From the NCBI GenBank assembly GCA_002305755.1, contig DBQV01000043.1, positions 10,592 through 60,206 on the forward strand: 49,615 nucleotides of DNA. Direction: 5' to 3'. The DNA is from Christensenella sp. UBA1385 (GTDB lineage: Bacteria; Bacillota; Clostridia; Christensenellales; Aristaeellaceae). The notes beneath the pieces were generated by a model. That model ran no database searches. It had not been told where the DNA came from and saw nothing but the letters and a program-made list of their open reading frames with translations. Below, one piece after another: positions 24,375 through 32,649 of this stretch (positions within the stretch are counted from its first letter, which is position 1; the number at the start of each line of letters is the position of its first letter). Both the position numbers and the translations under genes were made by a program.

Positions 24375-25747
24375 ATGACCAAGGCAAAGGCAAACGGCGC
24401 CCGCGACAGCTTCCGCAGCAGGTGGGGCTTCATTCTGGCCTGCATCGGATCCGCGGTCGGCATGGGCAACATCTGGATGTTCCCTCAGCGCGTCTCCAGG
24501 TATGGCGGCGGCACCTTCCTGATCCCCTACTTCCTCTTTGTGTTCCTGATTGCCTCTTCAGGCGTGATCGGCGAGATGGGCTTCGGGCGGGCCACCCGCT
24601 CCGGCCCCATCGGCGCCTTCGGCAAGGCCTTTGAGAGCCGCGGGCTGAGCCGCCGTACGGGCGAGGGCCTGGGGCTGATCCCCGTGCTGGGCTCCCTTGC
24701 CCTGGCCATCGGATACTCCGTGGTGGTCGGCTGGATCGTCAAGTACACCTTCGGCGCCTTCACCGGCGCGACGCTCAACCCGCCCATGGTGGAGGTGGAG
24801 GGCGCCATGACCGGCGGCGTGCCCGCCTTTGGCGCGGCCTTCGGCAGCATCGCGGCCAGCTTCGGCAACAACCTCTGGCTGTGGATCGGCCTGGTGATCG
24901 CCTTTGTGATCCTGCTGGCCGGCATCGGCCAGGGCATCGAAAAGGCCAACAAGGTGATGATGCCGCTGTTCTTCTTCCTCTTCCTGGGTCTGGCCGTCTA
25001 TCTGGGCTTCCAGCCCGGCGCGGCCGACGGCTACAAGTACATCTTCTCCTTTGACATCAACGGCTGGAAGGACCCCAGGGTGTGGGTCTACGCCATGGGG
25101 CAGGCCTTCTTCAGCCTCTCCATCGCGGGCAACGGCACGCTGATCTACGGCTCCTACCTCAGCGACGGGGAGGATATCGTCAGCTCCGCCCGCAACGTGG
25201 CGCTGTTTGATACCCTGGCCGCCATGCTGGCCGCCTTCGTCATCATCCCCGCCATGGCCACCACCGGCGCTCAGCTGGACGCGGGCGGCCCCGGCCTGAT
25301 GTTCATCTTCCTGCCCAACCTGTTCCAGGGTATGCCGGGCGGCAGCGTGATCGTGATCGTCTTCTTCGTGGCCGTGCTCTTTGCGGGCATGACCTCGCTG
25401 ATCAACCTCTTTGAGGCCCCATCGCTACCCTGCAGGAGGCCTTCGGCCTGGACCGCGTGAAGGCCACGCTGGCGATCGGCGGCTTGGGCATCCTGGTCGC
25501 CACCCTGATCCAGGGCATCATCGAGCCGTGGATGAACGCCGTTTCCATCTACGTCTGCCCGCTGGGCGCGGCCATGGCCGGCATCATCTTCTTCTGGATC
25601 TTTGGCGAGAAAAAGGTGAAAGAGGAGCTGGAGAAGGGCCGCGCCAAGGCCGTCCCCGGCTGGATCATCCCCCTGTCGAAGTATGTGTACTGCGCGCTGG
25701 CCGTCCTGATCCTGGTGATCGGCGCGGCCTGGGGAGGCATCGGCTGA
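24375..25747 (+). CDS. tnaT: Sodium:neurotransmitter symporter family transporter, TnaT-like, with a frameshift
   Basis: The NSS-family fold is clear: SRWGFILACIGSAVGMGNIW in helix 1 with the sodium-site segment GSAVGMGN, followed by about eleven helices. ATG 24375 follows AAAGGTG. The frame breaks at about 25420, inside GAGGCCCCATCG. After the break, the frame beginning IATLQEAFGLDRVKATLA continues to TGA 25747. Adding one C restores a 457-residue chain of normal length, so either a real inactivating deletion or an assembly error in a C run is present. Its place after tnaA implies tryptophan import; TnaT of Symbiobacterium is a sodium-dependent tryptophan symporter of this family. Confidence 0.88.
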
Positions 25748-25787
25748 TCCCGGCGCAAAGACCGGATGACTTGACCGCAATAGAAAA

Positions 25788-25824
25788 GGCCGCCGCTCTT
25801 TCAAGACATCGCGGCGGCCTTTTT
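25788..25824. terminator. Bidirectional terminator between tnaT and the anti-sigma gene
   Basis: GGCCGCCGC (25788-25796) pairs perfectly with GCGGCGGCC (25811-25819), with AAAA before and TTTTT after. Confidence 0.9.
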
Positions 25825-25833
25825 GCGTCCCGG

Positions 25834-26784
25834 TCAGGCCCTTCGCTCCCGCCACTGGCGCAGCGAAAACGCCATGGCTCCGAAGGCGAAGGCGGCGGCG
25901 AGGAGGATGTATCTGAGGTCCATGCCCAGGTCCCAGCTGAGGCCGCTCAGGCCCTTGACGGCAAGCTGGGCCAGCAGATAGCTGAGCGGGATCAGGAAGG
26001 CGAGGCCGAGGATGCGCCGCGCCTTTTCTTTTTTGAGCTTCAGGCAAAGGAGCCAGGCCGCCCCGGTGAGGCAGAGAAGCCCCAGCATGATGAGGGCGTA
26101 GTAGTTGAGCGCCAGGCGCGGCAGCATGTACAGGCCGCCGTTTAGCTCTGCCCCCTCAGGCGCGGGGTCGGCGTAGAGCAGCGTGGCCTGGCCGTCCGGG
26201 CCGATCATGTACACGCGTACCGGCATATCGCTCTGCGAGCTCAGAAGCACCGTGCTGCGCACCGATTGCTCGATGGCCCGGAAGGGCAGATCCTTGCCGT
26301 CATCGATCTGCCCGGGTTCGCTGCTCGCTTCAAACATCAGGGTGAAGACATAAAAGCTCGCCTCATCCCCGGGCTCCGTCACTTCACCATGGCCTTCTAT
26401 GGCGATGGGCTGCAGAGATTCGTCATAGCGCATCACGATCCCGCCCGTTTGAAGCGGCGTGAACTCAAATTCATAGGAGGGGAGATAAGGCACAGGGTGC
26501 GGCTGACGCGCGCGACCCGCCGTGACCGTCACCGCAAACAGCGTCAGGCACAGCGCCAGCACGACCAGCCGCAGCTGCTTTTTTCTGATCTTGAGGTAGA
26601 CGTTTTTCAGCGGCAGCTCGGGAGATGGCTGCTCCTTCTCCTGCCGGCGAAGCTCGCTCAGCTTTTCCCGGCAGCTTTCGCAGCCCGCAAGGTGCTCCTC
26701 CACCGCGGCGCGGCTCTCCTCGCCGCAGAGGTTTTCCGCGTACAGCGGCAGCAGGTCCTGGATGATCCCGCAGCTTGGATTCAT
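25834..26784 (-). CDS. Zinc-finger anti-sigma factor, membrane protein
   Basis: The 316-residue protein begins with a zf-HC2 domain (about 1-42) holding the H-x3-C-x2-C pattern in VEEHLAGCESCREKL, which binds an ECF sigma factor. A transmembrane helix follows at about 70-90 (LRLVVLALCLTLFAVTVTAG), then an extracytoplasmic domain of about 120 residues and three more helices near the C-terminus. It overlaps the sigma gene by 4 bases, the classic sigma/anti-sigma arrangement. The outer domain would sense an envelope signal, which I cannot name. Confidence 0.88.
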   Translation of the reverse strand: MNPSCGIIQDLLPLYAENLCGEESRAAVEEHLAGCESCREKLSELRRQEKEQPSPELPLKNVYLKIRKKQLRLVVLALCLTLFAVTVTAGRARQPHPVPYLPSYEFEFTPLQTGGIVMRYDESLQPIAIEGHGEVTEPGDEASFYVFTLMFEASSEPGQIDDGKDLPFRAIEQSVRSTVLLSSQSDMPVRVYMIGPDGQATLLYADPAPEGAELNGGLYMLPRLALNYYALIMLGLLCLTGAAWLLCLKLKKEKARRILGLAFLIPLSYLLAQLAVKGLSGLSWDLGMDLRYILLAAAFAFGAMAFSLRQWRERRA

Positions 26785-27266
26785 GTGTTTTCCTCCATCA
26801 TGTCGCGCAGCTTTTTTCTGGCGCGGTAGTAGGTGACGCAGGCCCAGTTGGGGCTTTTTAAAAACAGTTCGCCGATGGCGGCGAAGCTGAGCCCGCCCAG
26901 CACCCGCAGCGAGAAGACCTCGCGGTAGGGCTCGTCCAGCTGGTGCAGGGCACGGTGCGCGCGCATGCTCTCGTCCTGCGAGGCGAAGCTCTCCGCCGGG
27001 TCGGGGCCCTGATCCTCATCGGGCGGCTCCTCCTGCGGCAGCTCCCGCCCCTGCCGCCTGAGGTGATCCAGGTAGAGGCGCTTTAATATCTGGCACAGCC
27101 AGACCCGCAGCTCGCACTCGCCGCGGAAGCGGCCGATGGCTCTCATAGCCTTCAGGAAGCACTCGCTGGTCAGGTCGTCCGCCAGCGCCTCGTCATGGCA
27201 TAATCTCAGGGCATAGCGGTACACATCGGTAAAGTAGGCCCGGTAGACCCCCTCGAAATCCTGCAC
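26781..27266 (-). CDS. ECF-type RNA polymerase sigma factor
   Basis: The protein of about 161 residues has region 2 (FEGVYRAYFTDVYRYALRLC, then DDLTSECFLKAMRAI) and region 4 (LDEPYREVFSLRVLGGLSFA, with a YYRARKKL end) of group 4 sigma factors, and no region 3. I chose GTG 27266 because AAGGGGGTGA stands 5-8 bases before it; the in-frame ATG at 27287 lacks a ribosome site. It is translationally coupled to the anti-sigma gene. Region 4 reads FLKSPNWACVTYYRARKKL where SVGTVKSRLSRAR is usual, so promoter recognition may be atypical. Confidence 0.88.
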   Translation of the reverse strand: MQDFEGVYRAYFTDVYRYALRLCHDEALADDLTSECFLKAMRAIGRFRGECELRVWLCQILKRLYLDHLRRQGRELPQEEPPDEDQGPDPAESFASQDESMRAHRALHQLDEPYREVFSLRVLGGLSFAAIGELFLKSPNWACVTYYRARKKLRDMMEENT

Positions 27267-27307
27267 CCGTTCACCCCCTTCATCCATAAGACGCCTAAGG
27301 CGGAAAA

Positions 27308-27336
27308 ATCTTACATGCTGTTTTTCATTGTATCAA
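27308..27336 (-). promoter_or_regulatory. Promoter of the sigma/anti-sigma operon
   Basis: On the minus strand TTGATA (27336-27331), 17 bases, TAAGAT (27313-27308). It looks like a sigma-A promoter, so basal expression need not depend on the ECF factor. Confidence 0.65.
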
Positions 27337-27347
27337 AAAGGCGCCCG

Positions 27348-27376
27348 TTGCGCTCATCCCCTCTATCCCTTATGAT
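27348..27376 (+). promoter_or_regulatory. Promoter of rqcH
   Basis: TTGCGC (27348-27353), 17 bases, TATGAT (27371-27376), about 28 bases before the ATG, which has a GGAGGG site. Confidence 0.7.
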
Positions 27377-27404
27377 GTAATCAATTCAGCGCTTGGAGGG
27401 ACCC

Positions 27405-29150
27405 ATGGCTTTGGACGGACTGACGCTCGGCTTTATCGCCCGCGAACTCAACGATACGCTCACCGGCGGGCGGGTGGATAAGGTGCAGCAGCCGGAGAAG
27501 GACATGGCGGTGCTGCTGGTCCGCGCGGGCGGGCACAACCACCGCCTGCTCATCAACGCCAACCCCAGCGGCACGCGCCTGCACCTGACGGACAAGAGCT
27601 ACGAAAGCCCCCTCGTGGCCCCCGTCTTTACCATGCTGATGCGCAAGCACCTGCTCTCGGGCAGGGTGACGGGCGTTACGCAGATGTTTGGCGACCGGCT
27701 GCTGCGCATCGACGTGCTGTCCAATGACGAGATGGGCGTGGCCCGCGAAAAACAGCTCTATTTTGAGGCCATGGGCCGCCACAGCAACCTGAGCCTGGTG
27801 CAGGACGGTATCATCATCGACTGCCTGCGCCACGTGACGGACGATATGAGCCGCGTGCGGCGCATGCTGCCCGGCCTGCCTTTCGAGCTGCCCCCGGCGC
27901 AGGACAAGCTGGCGCCGGATGAGGTGGAGGAAGAGGAGCTGCTGCGCCGGCTCATGGCGGAGGGCGGCAGGCTTGACAGGGCCGTGAGCGCCTGCGTCAG
28001 CGGCGTGGGGGCGGCGACCGCGCGCGAGCTCTGCCTGCGCCTGACGGGGCAGGAGCAGCCGCAGGCCTCGGAGATCCGCCTGGAAGCCTTCGAGGAGGCG
28101 CTGACGCGGCTGCTGCGGGGCCTTCCAGCCATGGCGGAGCCGGTGCTGGTGGTCGATGAGCACGGGCTTGCGCGGGACGCGCTGCCCTTTCCCTTCCTCT
28201 CGGTGCCCGGCGAGCTGCAGAAGCCCTGCGCCACGCTGTCTGAGGCGCTGGATACGCTGTACTATGAACGCGATCTGCACGACCGCCTGATGCAGCGCAG
28301 CGCCGCCTTCCGCCGCTCGCTGAAAACGGCGGAGGAACGCGCGCTCAAAAAGCTGGCCGCGCAGGAGGCCGAGCTGGCCTCCGCCGCCCGCATGGAGGAG
28401 TACCGCGTGGCGGGCGAGCTGCTGACGGCCTTCGGCTCACAGGTGCCAAGGGGCGCCGGGGAGGCGCAGCTGCCCAACTATTACGACGGCGGCACGCTCA
28501 CCGTGGCGCTGGACCCGGCGCTCAGCCCCGCGCAGAACGCGCAGAAGTACTTTAAGCGCTACCGCAAGGCCGCGGTGGCCAGCCGCGTGGCCGCGCAGCA
28601 GAAGGAGAACACGCTCAGGGAGATCGCCCTCATCGAGGACGCCATCTGGGCGGCGGAGCAGGCGCAGACGCAGGAGGACATCGCCGAGATCAAGGAGCCG
28701 CTGCGCCGCGAGGGCATCATCCGGCGCGAGGGCGAGGCGCGCAAGAAGCAGCGGGAAAAACAGGGCGAGCCGATGCGCTTCGTATCGCCGGACGGCTTTG
28801 AGATCGCCGTGGGCAAGAACAGCGTGCAGAACGAGCGTCTGCTCAAATGGGCAAGCGGAAATGACCTCTGGCTGCACGCCAAGGACATGCCCGGATCGCA
28901 CGTCATCGTGCGGGCCGAAGGCCGGCAGATCAGCGAGGAGGCCCGCCTGTGCGCGGCCAAGCTGGCAGCCTTTTACTCAAAGGGGCGGGGGAAGCAGGTG
29001 CCCGTCAACTACACGCTGCGCAGGTATGTGAAAAAGCCCGGCGGCACGCCGGAGGGCTTTGTCACCTTTACGGAGGAAAGGCTGCTGATCGTCTCCTGCG
29101 AGGAGTACGAGGTGAAAGCGATGGAAACCGTTGCCACAACTCAAGCTTGA
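27405..29150 (+). CDS. rqcH: RqcH, ribosome quality-control NFACT protein
   Basis: The 581-residue protein binds stalled 50S subunits with peptidyl-tRNA and directs alanine-tail addition, marking failed products for proteolysis. The NFACT-N domain has GDRLLRI, which contains the Asp-Arg pair needed for tRNA binding, and FEAMGRHSN. Helical coiled-coil parts lie at about 290-430 (YYERDLHDRLMQRSAAFRRS region and KYFKRYRKAAVASRVAAQQ). NFACT-R is at about 455-570, starting FVSPDGFEIAVGKNSVQNER. The last few residues, TVATTQA, come from unrelated DNA after the repeat boundary at 29127, so the natural end has been replaced. The core appears intact. Confidence 0.93.
   Translation: MALDGLTLGFIARELNDTLTGGRVDKVQQPEKDMAVLLVRAGGHNHRLLINANPSGTRLHLTDKSYESPLVAPVFTMLMRKHLLSGRVTGVTQMFGDRLLRIDVLSNDEMGVAREKQLYFEAMGRHSNLSLVQDGIIIDCLRHVTDDMSRVRRMLPGLPFELPPAQDKLAPDEVEEEELLRRLMAEGGRLDRAVSACVSGVGAATARELCLRLTGQEQPQASEIRLEAFEEALTRLLRGLPAMAEPVLVVDEHGLARDALPFPFLSVPGELQKPCATLSEALDTLYYERDLHDRLMQRSAAFRRSLKTAEERALKKLAAQEAELASAARMEEYRVAGELLTAFGSQVPRGAGEAQLPNYYDGGTLTVALDPALSPAQNAQKYFKRYRKAAVASRVAAQQKENTLREIALIEDAIWAAEQAQTQEDIAEIKEPLRREGIIRREGEARKKQREKQGEPMRFVSPDGFEIAVGKNSVQNERLLKWASGNDLWLHAKDMPGSHVIVRAEGRQISEEARLCAAKLAAFYSKGRGKQVPVNYTLRRYVKKPGGTPEGFVTFTEERLLIVSCEEYEVKAMETVATTQA
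28814..29127 (+). repeat. Near-identical copy of the rqcH 3' end (copy 2)
   Basis: This copy lies inside full-length rqcH and matches window bases 1-314 with 7 mismatches, two of which change the protein. Downstream of 29127 the sequences differ completely. Confidence 0.93.
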
Positions 29151-29297
29151 AAACCGCTGCTTAACAAATTGTCCAAAATAGTGTTGACGAGCTGTTTGTA
29201 CTGTTCGGGGCATGACCTGCGAAAGCCGGCCAAGGTATCGGCGTAATCCCCCCCCCTTGCTGCTGGACACAGATTTCAGATAGTAAGCATTGCTCAA
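29141..29297 (-). pseudogene. Possible remnant ORF with a run of nine G residues
   Basis: From TTG 29297 the frame reads SNAYYLKSVSSSKG and then meets a G9 tract (C9 at 29228-29236). With one G fewer it continues DYADTLAGFRRSCPEQYKQL, VNTILDNLLSSGFQA and stops at 29141, inside the last codons of rqcH. The chain looks protein-like but I do not recognise it. No ribosome site is visible. It may be the end of a mobile gene that landed behind rqcH. Confidence 0.35.
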
Positions 29298-29509
29298 AGG
29301 CCGGGACTCTTGCTCCAGATCGATGCAAGAGTCCTTGATCTTTGCTGGGCTTTTTTGTTACGGCCCCTTTTTGCTGCGCGTCAGCAGCGAAGATTGTACG
29401 CGTTTTGTATCTGACGAGATAATTCTCGCACCGTGTGGGTATACTTTCTTCGGGTCATTATTTAGATACTAAAGAATATGCGGAACGAGATGATATGGAG
29501 GAGTATGAG
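29151..29509 (+). other. Gap between rqcH and korA
   Basis: The segment is more AT-rich than its neighbours. It holds a perfect 10-pair hairpin: GGACTCTTGC (29304-29313) with GCAAGAGTCC (29325-29334); the T6 run comes only 16 bases later, so it is not a classical terminator. TATACT at 29441-29446 may be the korA -10 box. Open frames here lack ribosome sites except the korA extension. Confidence 0.5.
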
Positions 29510-31174
29510 ATGTATAACCTGTTAGTCGGCGGGGCGGCAGGGCAGGGCGTGGATACGGCGGTCAATACGCTGGAAGCGCTGCTGAAGGCCGCCGGATGCG
29601 GTGTGTTCACGGTGCGCGATCTGATGTCGCGCATACGCGGCGGGCACAACTTTTCGCTGGTGCGCTTTGGGGAAGAGACCCCAAGATCGCACAGCGAGCG
29701 GCTGGACGGCATCATTGCCCTGAATGAAGAGACCATCGCGCTGCACAGGGACAAACTGAAGCCCGAGGGATTCATCCTGTGCGACGAATCGGTGAAGACC
29801 GACGATTCGCGGGCCATCCCCCTGAAGCTGCAGGGGATCGCAAAACTGCTGGGCAGCGGAAGGGCTGCGGGCAGCGTGGCTGTGGGCGCGGCGCTGCGGC
29901 TGTTTTCCACGCCGATCGACGGCGCGCGCCGTGTGTTTGAGAAAAGCCTCAAGCCTGGCCTGGTCGAGATGAACGTGAAGGCGCTGGAGGCGGGCTACCG
30001 TGCCGTGGAGCCACGCTTTGAGCGTGTGGGCGGCAGCCACGCGGGGGAGATGATACTGACCGGCAACAAAGCGTTGGCGCTGGGCGCGCTGGCGGCGGGC
30101 CTGCAGTTCTACGCGGCCTACCCGATGTCGCCCTCGACCTCGATCCTTGAATACCTGGCCTCGGTGTCGCTGAAGATGGGCATTGCCGTAGAACAGGCGG
30201 AGGACGAGATCGCGGCCGTCAACATGGCCATCGGGGCCAGCTTCACAGGCGCCCGCGCTATGACGGGCACCTCCGGCGGAGGCTTCAGCCTGAAGGTGGA
30301 GGCGCTGGGCCTCTCCGGCATGGCCGAGGTGCCGCTGGTGCTGGTGGATGTGCAGCGCCCCGGCCCGGTGACCGGCCTGCCCACCCGCACTGAGCAGAGC
30401 GACCTCAAGTTCATGATCTCAGCCTCTCAGGGAGAGTTCCCGCGCATGGTGATCGCGCTGCGGCATCATGAGGACGCCTACCGGCAGACCATACGGGCCT
30501 TTAACCTGGCGGAGAAATACCAGATCCCCGTGATCCTGCTCAGCGATCAGTACCTGGCGGACGGCACGGCCACCATGCCGGTGCCCGACCCCGCGAAGGC
30601 GGAGATCTATGCGCCTGAGGATGTGCCCGCGGAGGGCGGCTACGCGCGTTACCGCTTTACCGAGAGCGGCATCTCGCCCCGCAAATTCCCCGGCACGCGC
30701 GACGGCTTTGTATCCGCCGACAGCGATGAGCACGACGAGTACGGCAAGATCATCGAGGACAGTGAAACGCGCATCCGCATGATGAACAAGCGTATGGGCA
30801 AGCTGGAGCTGCTGAAGCGGGAGCTTGAGGAGCCGCAGCTGCTGGGCGATGAGCGCCCGGAGGTGCTGCTGATCGGCTGGGGTTCGCTCTACGGCCCGCT
30901 TGAGGAGGCGGTGCGTCTTTTGAACGCGGAGGGCAAGGCGCGCTATGGCGCGCTGGTCTTCGGCGACGTGTGGCCCCTGCCCGACAGGCTGCTGCGCGAG
31001 AAGGCGGCGGGCGCAAGGGCGCTGATCCACGTGGAGCAGAACTACACCGGCCAACTGGCACAGCTGATCCGCGAGCAGACAGGCATCCGGACGGACGCCG
31101 GCATACTGAAATACGACGGCAGGCAGCTGAGCGGCGAGGAGATCGTCCGCCGCCTGCGTGAGGAGGGATACTGA
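29510..31174 (+). CDS. korA: 2-oxoacid:ferredoxin oxidoreductase, fused gamma-alpha subunit
   Basis: The 554-residue subunit has a gamma domain first (about 1-185: YNLLVGGAAGQGVDTAVNTL, then MSRIRGGHNFSLVRFGEE) and an alpha pyrimidine-binding domain after (about 195-554: ALGALAAGLQFYAAYPMSPS, TSILEYL, EQAEDEIAAVNMAIGASFTG, ARAMTGTSGGGFSL). This is the KorA architecture. The enzyme oxidises a 2-oxoacid with CoA to acyl-CoA, CO2 and reduced ferredoxin, or works in reverse. ATG 29510 follows GGAGGA; a longer frame to 29435 lacks support. It overlaps the beta gene at ATGA. The substrate may be 2-oxoglutarate or another 2-oxoacid. Confidence 0.92.
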   Translation: MYNLLVGGAAGQGVDTAVNTLEALLKAAGCGVFTVRDLMSRIRGGHNFSLVRFGEETPRSHSERLDGIIALNEETIALHRDKLKPEGFILCDESVKTDDSRAIPLKLQGIAKLLGSGRAAGSVAVGAALRLFSTPIDGARRVFEKSLKPGLVEMNVKALEAGYRAVEPRFERVGGSHAGEMILTGNKALALGALAAGLQFYAAYPMSPSTSILEYLASVSLKMGIAVEQAEDEIAAVNMAIGASFTGARAMTGTSGGGFSLKVEALGLSGMAEVPLVLVDVQRPGPVTGLPTRTEQSDLKFMISASQGEFPRMVIALRHHEDAYRQTIRAFNLAEKYQIPVILLSDQYLADGTATMPVPDPAKAEIYAPEDVPAEGGYARYRFTESGISPRKFPGTRDGFVSADSDEHDEYGKIIEDSETRIRMMNKRMGKLELLKRELEEPQLLGDERPEVLLIGWGSLYGPLEEAVRLLNAEGKARYGALVFGDVWPLPDRLLREKAAGARALIHVEQNYTGQLAQLIREQTGIRTDAGILKYDGRQLSGEEIVRRLREEGY

Positions 31175-32025
31175 TGAGTGACAGCCGCTTTGAAACCTTT
31201 GAGACCGCCTGGTGCCCCGGCTGCGGCAACTTCAACATACTGGACAGCCTGAAAAACGCCCTGGACGAGCTGGCGCTTGACCCGCACGATGTGCTGATGG
31301 TCGGCGGCATCGGCCAGGCGGCCAAGCTGCCCCAATACATCTCGGCCAACAGCTTCTCGGGCCTGCACGGCCGGGCCGTGCCCCCGGCCGCCGCGGCCAA
31401 GATCGTGAACCCGGCGCTGACCGTCATCATCAATTCGGGCGACGGCGACAGCTACGGCGAGGGGGGCAATCACTTCATCCACAACATCCGCCGCAATGTG
31501 GACATCGCTCACTTCATCCACGATAACCAGGTCTACGGCCTGACCAAGGGCCAGGCCAGCCCCACGGCGGATAAGGGCAGCGTGACCCCCGTGCAGGTGG
31601 AGGGCAGCCTGAACATCCCCTTCAACCCCGTTCTGATGGCCATCGCGGCGGGCGCGGGCTTTGTGGCGCGCGGCTTTTCCGGCCGCCCGGAGCACCTGAA
31701 GGAGCTGATGAAGCAGGCCATCCGCTTCAAGGGCTACGCGCTGGTGGATATCCTGCAGCCCTGCGTGAGCTTCAACAAGGTGAATACCTTCGCCTGGTAC
31801 AGCCAGCGCGTCTACGAGCTGGACAAGGAGTACGACCGCGGCGACAGGGCTGCCGCGATGCTCAAGTCCATGGAGTTCGGTGACAGGATTCCCATCGGCG
31901 TACTGTATCAGGAGGAGCAGCCAACCTTCCATGAGCAGCACGAGGTGCTGAAAAACGGACAGATACTCGCCGGACGCAAAAATGACCCTGAGCTTGTGCG
32001 TGAACTGATGCTGGAGATGGTATAA
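31174..32025 (+). CDS. korB: 2-oxoacid:ferredoxin oxidoreductase, beta subunit
   Basis: The 283-residue subunit binds thiamine diphosphate and an iron-sulfur cluster. WCPGCGNFNILDSL contains the Cys-x2-Cys ligands. The diphosphate motif is NSGDGDSYGEGGNHFIHNIR followed by NQVYGLTKGQASPT, and a further cluster cysteine is in LQPCVSFN. It starts by overlapping the alpha stop (ATGA) and forms the catalytic heterodimer with it. No separate ferredoxin-like delta subunit is encoded here. Confidence 0.94.
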   Translation: MSDSRFETFETAWCPGCGNFNILDSLKNALDELALDPHDVLMVGGIGQAAKLPQYISANSFSGLHGRAVPPAAAAKIVNPALTVIINSGDGDSYGEGGNHFIHNIRRNVDIAHFIHDNQVYGLTKGQASPTADKGSVTPVQVEGSLNIPFNPVLMAIAAGAGFVARGFSGRPEHLKELMKQAIRFKGYALVDILQPCVSFNKVNTFAWYSQRVYELDKEYDRGDRAAAMLKSMEFGDRIPIGVLYQEEQPTFHEQHEVLKNGQILAGRKNDPELVRELMLEMV

Positions 32026-32108
32026 TCTTTGCGGGCGGATGAAATGATGCTGCCCGGCAGGCCCGGGGCGCAGCCGCGGGCTGATACATAAAGAAAGAAG
32101 GGCTCACT

Positions 32109-32393
32109 ATGGGAAACATTGTCAGCATCCTGATCCAACTGGTCAGCGGCGGCCTGGGCGGCACGGCCGCGGGCAAGGCCGCGCCCAAGCTCTCCCTGGG
32201 GAAGATCGGCGACATCGTGGCAGGCGTGCTGGGCGGCCTGGGCGGCGGTCAGCTGCTGGGCGCCCTGGGCGCAGGCGCGGGCAGCGGGCTGGACATCGGC
32301 TCCATCCTGGCCAGCGTGCTGGGCGGCGGGGTCGGCGGCGGCGCGCTGGTGGCCATCGTTTCGGCCGTGAAGAACGCCGTGGCGAAGAAGTGA
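32109..32393 (+). CDS. Small glycine-rich hydrophobic protein
   Basis: The 94-residue protein is composed of Gly/Ala/Leu-rich segments (LGGLGGGQLLGALGAGAGSG, then SVLGGGVGGGALVAIVSAVK) suggesting a glycine-zipper pair of membrane helices, with a basic tail KNAVAKK. I recall similar short proteins scattered in diverse bacteria, without known function. It has an AGAAGGG ribosome site and lies 83 bases after korB, probably co-transcribed. The stop codon overlaps the end of the dispersed repeat at 32393. Confidence 0.75.
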   Translation: MGNIVSILIQLVSGGLGGTAAGKAAPKLSLGKIGDIVAGVLGGLGGGQLLGALGAGAGSGLDIGSILASVLGGGVGGGALVAIVSAVKNAVAKK

Positions 32394-32550
32394 TACTGAA
32401 CTTGCGTCTCAGTGCTTTGATAGACTCGTTCGTTTCCGCCTTTGCGCTGTCTCGTTCAACCGGCGCAGCGTCGCTGTGCCTCCTTCGCTCGGCTGGGCGA
32501 AAATGAAAAAGTCCTTCATCTGTCTGTGCACTTGGGCTTTAGTTCAGCAT
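32393..32550 (+). repeat. Dispersed ~157-base element with inverted ends (copy A)
   Basis: It starts ATACTGAAC (32393-32401) and ends GTTCAGCAT (32542-32550). The interior aligns with copy B (39064-39219): GCTTTGA-AG-CT-GTTC, CGGCGC-GCG-CGC, CCTTCGCTCGGC and GAAAAAG-CC-TC blocks occur in the same order with nearly the same spacing. It lies directly behind a stop codon and before a terminator. No ORF is conserved between copies. Confidence 0.75.
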
Positions 32551-32564
32551 CAGCATGCCAAGAC

Positions 32565-32598
32565 AAAAAACAGGGACCAGCCGCTGGTCCCTGTTTTT
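32565..32598. terminator. Strong bidirectional terminator
   Basis: CAGGGACCAG (32571-32580) pairs perfectly with CTGGTCCCTG (32584-32593) with a 3-base loop, AAAAAA before and TTTTT after. It ends the korAB transcript. Confidence 0.92.
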
Positions 32599-32649
32599 GT
32601 TTCTCCGCTTGATGCTGTATAGTGGAGGCATCTGAAAGGGGGAAGAGGT

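Noticed and set aside
24363..24375. GTG start for the TnaT-like gene
   Set aside because: The GTG lies inside the AAAGGTG ribosome site; ATG 24375 is properly spaced.
22739..24472. 577-codon minus-strand frame across tnaA
   Set aside because: Antisense of tnaA, with composition typical of shadow frames.
29290..29472. 60-codon plus-strand ORF before korA
   Set aside because: It has no ribosome site, begins within a hairpin region, and overlaps the likely korA promoter.
32393..32550. Integron attC site
   Set aside because: The ends are inverted, but they lack the GTTRRRY/RYYYAAC core and no integrase or cassette array is present.
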